Assembly: GCF_027497215.1 (NCBI RefSeq)
Contig: NZ_CP114904.1
Span: 6,168,501-6,232,500, forward strand
From: Micromonospora sp. WMMD812
GTDB taxonomy: Bacteria > Actinomycetota > Actinomycetes > Mycobacteriales > Micromonosporaceae
Direction of reading: 5' to 3'
DNA: 64,000 bases
Below, piece after piece: positions 1-5,792 of this stretch. The notes below the pieces were generated by a model. That model was not told where the DNA came from. It saw nothing but the letters and a program-made list of their open reading frames with translations, and did no database searches. The position numbers were made by a program, and so were the translations under genes. Each line of letters begins with the position of its first letter. Positions within the stretch are counted from its first letter, which is position 1.

Positions 1-1
1 C

Positions 2-61
2 GCGATGAAGGCGGTCAAGGTCTGTCCCGAGCTGGCCCTGCGGCTGGCCAAGGCCGAGTGA
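2..61 (+). CDS. 3' end of an unidentified CDS (possibly ferredoxin-like)
   Basis: Only the last 19 codons lie in the window, ending at TGA 59-61. The readable tail is AMKAVKVCPELALRLAKAE. A single Cys-Pro followed by a short hydrophobic strand resembles the C-terminal cluster ligand of small actinobacterial 3Fe-4S ferredoxins, which often end CP-x-x-A-L/I-x-L, but one cysteine in a 19-residue fragment is weak evidence. The next gene starts 24 bases downstream on the same strand, so the two could be cotranscribed. Confidence 0.35.
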   Translation, partial: AMKAVKVCPELALRLAKAE

Positions 62-85
62 CGGCCGCGACGAAGGGAGCCGCCG

Positions 86-805
86 ATGTGGTCGGTGGAC
101 AGCGGGGAGCCGGCCCGGGCGTCGGCCGGCGACGCGGCCCGGCTGCCGCGCGTCCCGGCATCAGGTCGCACGTCGGCCGGGGTGCGGGGCATCGCGCGCG
201 TCCCGGCGTCGGGTCGCGCCGCGGCCCGGGTGCGGGGCGTCGCCGCGGGGATCGCCCTGCTCGCGCTGCTGGCGGCCATGACGTCCTGTGCCGGCGGCGG
301 TGAGCCCGGGGCGATCGCCGCACCGCCGGTCGCGCCGGCGTCCGGGCCCGCGCCCGCGCCCGCATCCGGGGCCGCGTCCGGGACGCCGGCGGCGGTCCGG
401 GTGCCGGACACCCTCGACTTCACCGCCACCACGCTCGACGGCGCGCCCTTCTCCGGCGCCGGCCTCACGGGCCGGCCGGTCGTCCTCTGGTTCTGGGCCC
501 CGTGGTGCGCCACCTGCGCGAGCCAGGCGTGGACGGTCGCCGAGGTCGCGCCGGCGTACCGGGACCGCGTGCCGGTCGTGGGCGTCGCCGGACTCGGCGA
601 GCAGCGGGCGATGCGCGACTTCGTCACCGAGTTCGAGCTGGCCGGGGTGCCGCAGCTCGACGACCGGGCCGGGAAGGTCTGGAGACGCTTCGAGGTGGTC
701 GAGCAGAGCACCTTCGTGATCATCGACCGGGACGGGAGGGTGGTCCACCGGGGCTTCCTCGACGGCGAGGCGCTCACCGCGCGGCTCGCCGCGCTGGCCG
801 GCTGA
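86..805 (+). CDS. TlpA-like thioredoxin-fold protein, membrane anchored
   Basis: A 239-residue protein with a thioredoxin/redoxin fold from about residue 105 to the end. The active site is WCATC (C141, C144), set in the FWAPWCATC context typical of TlpA/ResA/DsbE reductants acting outside the membrane. A hydrophobic segment around residues 50-66 ends in AAMTSC and is followed by a Gly/Ala/Pro-rich linker, which suggests a lipoprotein or membrane anchor. The ATG at 86 follows GGGAG at good spacing. In-frame GTGs at 182 and 230 would remove a repetitive N-terminus and place the signal peptide at the start. It overlaps the ccdA-like gene by one base, so it probably receives electrons from that protein, for cytochrome c maturation or thiol repair. 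Confidence 0.85.
   Translation: MWSVDSGEPARASAGDAARLPRVPASGRTSAGVRGIARVPASGRAAARVRGVAAGIALLALLAAMTSCAGGGEPGAIAAPPVAPASGPAPAPASGAASGTPAAVRVPDTLDFTATTLDGAPFSGAGLTGRPVVLWFWAPWCATCASQAWTVAEVAPAYRDRVPVVGVAGLGEQRAMRDFVTEFELAGVPQLDDRAGKVWRRFEVVEQSTFVIIDRDGRVVHRGFLDGEALTARLAALAG
149..244 (+). repeat. 48-bp tandem duplication inside the TlpA-like gene
   Basis: Two adjacent diverged copies (starting at 149 and 197) encode RVPASGRTSAGVRGIA and RVPASGRAAARVRGVA. The unit is 48 bp, so the reading frame is kept. It lengthens the cytoplasmic N-terminus ahead of the hydrophobic segment. Confidence 0.75.
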
Positions 806-1677
806 TGACGACCGGGCTGCTGCTCGCGCTGACCGCCGGAATGCTCGGCGCGGTCAACCCGTGCGGCTTCGCGATGCTGCCGGCGTACCTGTCGCTGCTG
901 GTGGCCGGGGCGCCGCACACCCGGGGCGCGGTGGGCCGCGCGCTCACCGCGGCCACCGGGCTGACGCTGGGGTACGTGCTGGTCTTCGGCGCCTTCGGCC
1001 TGGCGCTCGCCCCGCTCGCCGGATGGCTGCGGCCCCGACTGCCGTGGTTCACCGTCGTGCTGGGGCTGGTGCTCGTGGTCGCCGGGGGCTGGCTGCTCGC
1101 CGGTCGGCGGCTGCCCGCACCGGGCCGGTTCGCCCGGGCGCCCCGGCTCACCCGCTCGTGGGCGTCCATGGTGCTCTTCGGCGCGGCGTACGCGGTCGCC
1201 TCGCTGGGCTGCGCCATCGCCCCGTTCCTGGCGATCGTGGTGACGAGCCTCCAGGCCGGGTCGGCCCTGCGGGGGCTCGCGCTGTTCGGGGCGTACGCGC
1301 TGGGGATGGGTCTGGTGGTCGCGGTGGCCGCACTCGGCGTGGCGCTGGTGCGCGACGGGCTGGTGACCCGGCTGCGCGGCGCCGGCGCGCTGGTGCCCCG
1401 GCTCAGCGGGGTGGTGCTGGTGGCCGCCGGCGGCTACGTGGCCTGGTACGGCTGGTACGAGGCGCGGCTCGCCGCCGGCCGCCGCGACGCCCTGAGCGAC
1501 CCGGTGGTGCTCGCCGCGACCCGAGGCCAGCGAGCCCTGGCCGCGACCCTGGACGCGCTCGGCCCGGCGCCCGTCACGGCGGTGCTGGCCGCACTGCTCC
1601 TCGCCGCCGCCCTGTCCCGCCGTAACCGCCACTCGACGCGACGATCATGCAGTCGTGGTGGTGAACAAAGGGGGTGA
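805..1677 (+). CDS. ccdA: CcdA/DsbD-type thiol-disulfide transmembrane transporter
   Basis: A 290-residue polytopic membrane protein of the CcdA (cytochrome c biogenesis) family, which moves reducing equivalents from cytoplasmic thioredoxin across the membrane. The first helix contains NPCGFAMLPAY and a later one contains SLGCAIAPFL, giving the paired redox cysteines and prolines of the family; about six to seven hydrophobic helices are visible. The ATG overlaps the TGA of the TlpA-like gene, so translation is coupled and the two form a reductant/transporter pair. The C-terminus ends in a basic stretch (SRRNRHSTRRSCSRGG) encoded within the left arm of a palindromic repeat, so the native end may have been altered by repeat insertion. 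Confidence 0.9.
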   Translation: MTTGLLLALTAGMLGAVNPCGFAMLPAYLSLLVAGAPHTRGAVGRALTAATGLTLGYVLVFGAFGLALAPLAGWLRPRLPWFTVVLGLVLVVAGGWLLAGRRLPAPGRFARAPRLTRSWASMVLFGAAYAVASLGCAIAPFLAIVVTSLQAGSALRGLALFGAYALGMGLVVAVAALGVALVRDGLVTRLRGAGALVPRLSGVVLVAAGGYVAWYGWYEARLAAGRRDALSDPVVLAATRGQRALAATLDALGPAPVTAVLAALLLAAALSRRNRHSTRRSCSRGGEQRG

Positions 1678-1710
1678 GTCCACCTTCCAGGCACCACAAC
1701 TGCATGATCG
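1642..1710. repeat. Palindromic repeat, GATCATG family, at convergent gene ends
   Basis: Nineteen-base arms (1642-1660 and 1692-1710) starting CGATCATGCAGT pair with one mismatch around a 31-base loop that contains a smaller GGTG/CACC hairpin. It lies between the convergent 3' ends of ccdA and serS, and its left arm is inside the ccdA reading frame. The core GATCATG(A/C)AGT is shared with the repeat at 10761-10821. It could act as a bidirectional terminator or be a small mobile palindrome. Confidence 0.75.
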
Positions 1711-1728
1711 ACGAGCAGGGGAGTGGGG

Positions 1729-3015
1729 TCAGCCCAGCGGGGTGAGGCGGTCGGTGCCCAGCTTGTCGCGGAGCACCTCCGGCACCAGCACGGTGCCGTC
1801 GGGCTGCTGGAACTGCTCCAGGATGGCCGGGAAGAGCCGGCTGGTGGCCAGCGCCGAACCGTTGAGCGTGTGCACGAACCGGGTCTGCTTGCCGCCCGGC
1901 TCCCGGTAGCGGATGGCCGCCCGGCGGGCCTGGTAGTCGCCGCCCCAGGAGACCGACGACACCTCCTTGTACTTGCCGGTGCTCGGCATCCAGACCTCGA
2001 CGTCGAAGGTCTTCCGCATCGCGGCGCTGGAGTCGCCGGCTGCGAGCAGGCTGGTCTGGAAGTGCAGGCCCAACTTCCCGACCAGGCCCTCCACGTGGCC
2101 GACCATCGACTCCAGCGCGGCGTCCGCCTGCTCGGGCAGGGTGAACTGGAAGATCTCCACCTTGTTGAACTGGTGCCCGCGCACCGTGCCGCGCTCGTCG
2201 GAGTGCGAGCCGGCGGCCTCGCGCCGGTAGCACGGCGTGTACGCGAACGCCTTCAGCGGCAGCCGCGCGGTCTCCAGGATCTCGTCCTGGAACGCGCCGA
2301 GGATCGCCGTCTCCGCGGTGGGCAGCAGGAACTGGCCGCGCGGGGCCGACTGCCTGTCCAGGTGGTAGACGTCGTCGTAGAACTTCGGGAACTGCCCGGC
2401 CGCGAAACCGGCGCTGTCCAGCAGCAGGTGCGGCGGGAGCAGGAACTCGTAGCCGGCCGTGATGTTCTGCTCGATGAGCCAGTTGACCAGCGCCCACTCG
2501 AGCCGGGCGCCCAGGCCGGTGTACATCCAGAAGCCGGAGCCGCCGAGCTTGACGCCCCGCTCGTGGTCGACCAGGCCGAGCGCGCGGCTCAGCTCCACGT
2601 GGTCGCGGATCTTCTCGATGGCCGGCGGCTCGCCGAAGGTCCGGACGACCCGGTTCGCCTCCTTGCCACCGGCGACGACGTCGGCGGCGGGCAGGTTGGG
2701 CAGCTCGCTCATGGTGCTGCGCAGCCGGGCCTGCACCCCGTCCAGCTCGGACTCCAGTTCGGCGAGCTGCTTGCGCTCGGCCTCTGGCGCGGTGACCTGC
2801 GGCTCTACGCCGGCCCGCTTCGCCTCCGCGTACGCCCGCGCCTCCGCCTTGCGGCGCTGCCGCTCGGCGTCGATCTCCGTAATCAGGGCGCGACGCTCCT
2901 GGTCGAGCCGCTGGATCTCGTCCAGGGCCCGGTTGACCTCGGCGGGATCCAGTCGCTTCGCCAGCGCGGTCGCCACCGCCTCGCGATCCTTCCGGATCAA
3001 CTCCATGTCGAGCAT
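1729..3015 (-). CDS. serS: Seryl-tRNA synthetase
   Basis: A class II aminoacyl-tRNA synthetase charging tRNA-Ser; 428 residues, the usual length. The N-terminal third is the long helical tRNA-binding arm rich in Glu/Arg/Ala. The catalytic part contains YEFLLPPHLL, the motif 2 region with TPCYRREAGSHSDERG-like sequence (here PCYRREAAGSHSDERGTVRG) and the C-terminal FQQPDGTVLVPEVLR of motif 3. I place the start at ATG 3015 (MLDMELIRKD), which matches how this family begins; the open frame continues upstream but looks non-coding there. It is a single-gene unit that converges on ccdA. Confidence 0.95.
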   Translation of the reverse strand: MLDMELIRKDREAVATALAKRLDPAEVNRALDEIQRLDQERRALITEIDAERQRRKAEARAYAEAKRAGVEPQVTAPEAERKQLAELESELDGVQARLRSTMSELPNLPAADVVAGGKEANRVVRTFGEPPAIEKIRDHVELSRALGLVDHERGVKLGGSGFWMYTGLGARLEWALVNWLIEQNITAGYEFLLPPHLLLDSAGFAAGQFPKFYDDVYHLDRQSAPRGQFLLPTAETAILGAFQDEILETARLPLKAFAYTPCYRREAAGSHSDERGTVRGHQFNKVEIFQFTLPEQADAALESMVGHVEGLVGKLGLHFQTSLLAAGDSSAAMRKTFDVEVWMPSTGKYKEVSSVSWGGDYQARRAAIRYREPGGKQTRFVHTLNGSALATSRLFPAILEQFQQPDGTVLVPEVLRDKLGTDRLTPLG

Positions 3016-3114
3016 GCTGCTCCGTACGCCTCCGTCCGGGAGTCTGGTGGACCCCCAGATGCTACCGTCGCGCCCTTCCGCCCCACCGACGCACCGTCGC
3101 CTGCCGTCCGGCGC

Positions 3115-3163
3115 CCCGCGAACGTGGAAGGAGACGGCTCGACCTCCTCCCACGATTCGCGGG
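3115..3163 (-). terminator. Stem-loop after the MerR-clamp gene
   Basis: An imperfect inverted repeat (arms about 3115-3133 and 3143-3163, shared core CCCGCGAA..CGTGG.AGGAG) begins 11 bases after the stop of the minus-strand MerR-clamp gene and lies 100 bases ahead of serS. It is read as a factor-independent-type terminator without a U tract, as is common in actinomycetes. A role as a serS leader element cannot be excluded. Confidence 0.5.
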
Positions 3164-3173
3164 ACACCCAGGG

Positions 3174-4253
3174 TCAGAGCCGGATCGGCATGAGGATGGA
3201 GTAGGCGTCCCCGTCGGCCGAGCCGCGGATCGCCAGCGGGGCGATGGGGCCGTCCAGTTCCAGCACCAACTGCCCGTCGCCGGCGGCGTCGAGCGCATCG
3301 AGCAGGTAGCGGGCGTCCACTCCGACGCGTACCCCGGCCGTCGCGTCGTCCGGGCCGATCACCCGCAGCCCCCGGTCGTCGGCGCCGAGCACCGTCACCA
3401 CGTAGCTGCGCCCGTCGTGCTCCCGATGCAGCGTGGGGGCGTCGGGCGCGCGCAGCGCGGTCCGCAGCGCGTCGGCGTCGATCGGGAACCGGTGGGCCGG
3501 CGGCTCACCGCCGGTGCGCGGCAGCAGCCGCTGGTAGTCGGGGAAGTCGTACGGCAGCGCGTCGGCGCTGACCACCCGGCCGGCGACCGAGACCGCGATC
3601 CGGGTGCCCTCGACGGTCAGGTGGGCCTCCGGGGCGATCCCGGCGCCGGTGTCCAGCAGGGCGCGGACGTCGTCGACGAAACCGGCCGGGGCGAGAGCCC
3701 GGGTCGGCGGCCCGTCCACCTGGGCGGCGCCGACCCGGGCCAGCGCGAGGCGGTGCCGGTCGGTGGCGACCACCCGGACGCCGTCCGGCTCGACGTCGAA
3801 CAGCACGCCGGTGAGCACCGGCAGGTCCGGGTCGGTGCCGACGGCGAAGCGGACGGCGTCGATGGCGCGGGCCAGGTCGACGCGGGACAGCACGAGGCGG
3901 GTGGTCATCGCGGGCTCCTCGGGGCCGAGCAGGGTACGGATCCGGGAGAGCTCGCGGCGGGCGTCGGCGAGGCCGTCCTCCAGCCGGCGCAGGTGCGCGT
4001 CCAGCAGCCGGTGCACGGCGGCCGGCTCGGCCCGCACCGCGGCGGCGATCTCGGCGACCGGCATGCCGACCCGTCGCAGGCCGGCGACCAGCCGGGCCGG
4101 CGCCACCTGGTCGTCGGTGTACCAGCGGTAGCCGGTCACCGGGTCCACGTGGGCGGGCACCAGCACCCCGGCCGAGTCGTAGAACCGCAGGGCGCTGACC
4201 GTCAGGCCGCTGGCCCGGGCCAGCTCGCCGATGCTGCGCAGCTCGCTCTCCAC
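3174..4253 (-). CDS. MerR-family regulator fused to DNA sliding-clamp-like (DnaN) domains
   Basis: A 359-residue two-part protein. Residues 5-70 are a MerR winged HTH (IGELARASGLTVSALRFYD, then DPVTGYRWYT). Residues 76-110 form the usual antiparallel coiled coil. From residue 117 the sequence follows domains II and III of the polymerase III beta clamp: LPVLTGVLFDVEPDG, ATDRHRLALA, FPDYQRLLP, VDARYLLDAL and the terminal YSILMPIRL. Clamp domain I is absent. The clamp part sits where MerR proteins normally carry a ligand-binding domain, so it may sense DNA-replication partners or serve only as a dimerisation scaffold (inference). GTG 4253 is chosen because it begins the HTH and lies 8 bases after a MerR-type promoter. 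The gene follows a saccharopine-dehydrogenase-like gene on the same strand. Confidence 0.85.
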   Translation of the reverse strand: MESELRSIGELARASGLTVSALRFYDSAGVLVPAHVDPVTGYRWYTDDQVAPARLVAGLRRVGMPVAEIAAAVRAEPAAVHRLLDAHLRRLEDGLADARRELSRIRTLLGPEEPAMTTRLVLSRVDLARAIDAVRFAVGTDPDLPVLTGVLFDVEPDGVRVVATDRHRLALARVGAAQVDGPPTRALAPAGFVDDVRALLDTGAGIAPEAHLTVEGTRIAVSVAGRVVSADALPYDFPDYQRLLPRTGGEPPAHRFPIDADALRTALRAPDAPTLHREHDGRSYVVTVLGADDRGLRVIGPDDATAGVRVGVDARYLLDALDAAGDGQLVLELDGPIAPLAIRGSADGDAYSILMPIRL

Positions 4254-4261
4254 GACCGGAG

Positions 4262-4292
4262 ACCCTGTCGTCTCGACCTGGTCGAGGGTCAA
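4262..4292 (-). promoter_or_regulatory. MerR-type promoter with dyad operator, probably leaderless
   Basis: On the minus strand TTGACC (4287-4292) and CAGGGT (4262-4267) are separated by exactly 19 bases, and 15 of these form the dyad CTCGACC-A-GGTCGAG (4272-4286). An over-long 19-bp spacer filled by a dyad is the hallmark of promoters untwisted by MerR proteins. The GTG start lies 8 bases beyond the -10 box, so the transcript probably starts at or next to the start codon. The -35 box overlaps the stop codon of the upstream gene. Confidence 0.7.
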
Positions 4293-5479
4293 GCCCGCCC
4301 CGCCGGGCCGTCCAGCACCCGGAACGTGATGCCGGCCCGGGTGAGCCGGCCGAGCAGCGCCTCGCCCATCGCGGTCACCGGGGTGACCTGCCCGGCGGTC
4401 GGCGGCAGGTCGTCCAGGGCCAGGCAGAGCGCCGACTCGGCGAGCATCTTCGCCGTCTCGTCGTAGCCGGGGTCGCCGCCGGACACCTCGGTGTGCACCC
4501 GCCGCCCGCCGCCCGCCCCGACGAACCGGACCCGGAACCACGACCGCGACCGCTGCTGCGGCGTCGGCCCCTGGCCGGAGGCGAGCCGGCCGAGCAGCCA
4601 GCGTCGGGCGGGTGGCACCCTGACCAGGCCGGCCAGGGCGCCGAGCCCGGCCGCGGCGGCCAGCACGGTGGGCAGCCGCCGCACCGCGGCGAAGTGCCGG
4701 TAGCGGAAGTCCGGCCCGTACTCCGGGCACGCGGCCGCGGAGCGGCGGACGACGTGCGGATCGATCGTGGGCAGCGGCACCGTCCACATGCCCAGCTCCG
4801 CCGAGCGGGCGAGGCGACCCGCCACCGCCCGGACCCGCCGGTCCGCCGGCCGCGGCTCGACCGCGCGGCGCTCGCGCGCGGCCCGGCTCGCGTGGGCGGC
4901 GCGGGAGAAGGCGGTGAGCGCCGAATGGTACGTGCCGGCCGAGAATCGTCCGCCGGCCCGGACGAAGCCGTCGACCGTGATCGCCGCGTCGGCGGGCAGG
5001 TGCCGGACGGTGAACCAGGCGCCCAGGTCGTGCGGGATCGAGTCGAAGCCGCAGGCGTGCACCAGCCGCGCCCCGGTGCGGACGGCCTCGGCGTGGTGGC
5101 GCAGGTACATCAGGTCGACGAACTCCGGCTCGCCGGTGATGTCCAGATAGTCGGTGCCGGCCCGGGCGCACGCGGCGACCAGCGGCTCCCCGTGGTGGAT
5201 GAACGGGCCGACGGTGCTGGCGACCACCCGGGTGCTCTCCGCCAGCGCGCGCAACGAGTCGGCGTCGGCCACGTCTGCGGTCAGCAGCGGCAGCCCGGCC
5301 AGCGCCGGGTCGATCCCGGCGAGCCGCTCACGTACCGTCGCCACCTTCCCGGGGTCGCGCCCCGCGAGCGCCCACCGCAGCCCGGCGGGGGCGTGTCTGG
5401 CCAGGTATTCGGCGGTCAGCCCGCCGGTGAAACCGGTCGCGCCGAACAGCACGAGGTGGTGCGTCCGCTCCCCAACCAT
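4289..5479 (-). CDS. Saccharopine dehydrogenase-like NAD(P)-binding oxidoreductase
   Basis: A 396-residue protein with an N-terminal Rossmann fold: LVLFGATGFTGGLTAEYLA (residues 9-27) supplies the dinucleotide-binding loop and WALAGRD the second strand. The central part (STVGPFIHHGEPLVAACA, YLDITGEPEF, ACGFDSIPHDLG) is the pattern of the saccharopine dehydrogenase-like family. This family includes mycobacterial trans-acting enoyl reductases of complex-lipid synthesis and many uncharacterised homologues. A hydrophobic segment lies around residue 280. The ATG at 5479 opens the Rossmann fold. No lipid synthase is adjacent, so the substrate is unknown. It is immediately upstream of the MerR-clamp gene. 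Confidence 0.8.
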   Translation of the reverse strand: MVGERTHHLVLFGATGFTGGLTAEYLARHAPAGLRWALAGRDPGKVATVRERLAGIDPALAGLPLLTADVADADSLRALAESTRVVASTVGPFIHHGEPLVAACARAGTDYLDITGEPEFVDLMYLRHHAEAVRTGARLVHACGFDSIPHDLGAWFTVRHLPADAAITVDGFVRAGGRFSAGTYHSALTAFSRAAHASRAARERRAVEPRPADRRVRAVAGRLARSAELGMWTVPLPTIDPHVVRRSAAACPEYGPDFRYRHFAAVRRLPTVLAAAAGLGALAGLVRVPPARRWLLGRLASGQGPTPQQRSRSWFRVRFVGAGGGRRVHTEVSGGDPGYDETAKMLAESALCLALDDLPPTAGQVTPVTAMGEALLGRLTRAGITFRVLDGPAGRA

Positions 5480-5792
5480 CCCCGGAGTCTGCCATCCCGT
5501 CCGCGTGGCGGCACACCCTCGCTCCCGCGGCGCGGCCCGGGCGCCGGGGTACGGCCAGCGCCCGGGCCACCGCTCCGGCGGCCGCCGAGCCGGCGGGGGT
5601 GAGCGCCGACGCGGCCAGCCGTCCGAAACGTCCCACCTCGTCCCTTCCGCCTCGTTCCGCTCGGCCCCGGTGTACCCCCGATGGTGGGCGCGGTGCGGGT
5701 GAACGCGGCTCGCCCCGAAGGGGTGAACCGGCCACCGCCGGGTAACCGCCCGCCGACCGGGGGGTGGAACGCGTCCGTGGGGGTGGGGCCGG
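5480..5792. other. Divergent intergenic region
   Basis: This 313-base stretch separates the divergent oxidoreductase and LuxR-family genes. I see no convincing gene, RNA or strong inverted repeat; promoters for both flanking genes are expected here, but no clear -10/-35 pair stands out. Confidence 0.5.

Noticed and set aside
86..303. Separate small genes before the TlpA-like protein
   Set aside because: These frames overlap the TlpA-like gene out of phase and show no ribosome-binding site that beats GGGAG at ATG 86.
1723..3204. A long plus-strand frame antisense to serS
   Set aside because: It is the shadow of a clear seryl-tRNA synthetase and has no protein-like motifs of its own.
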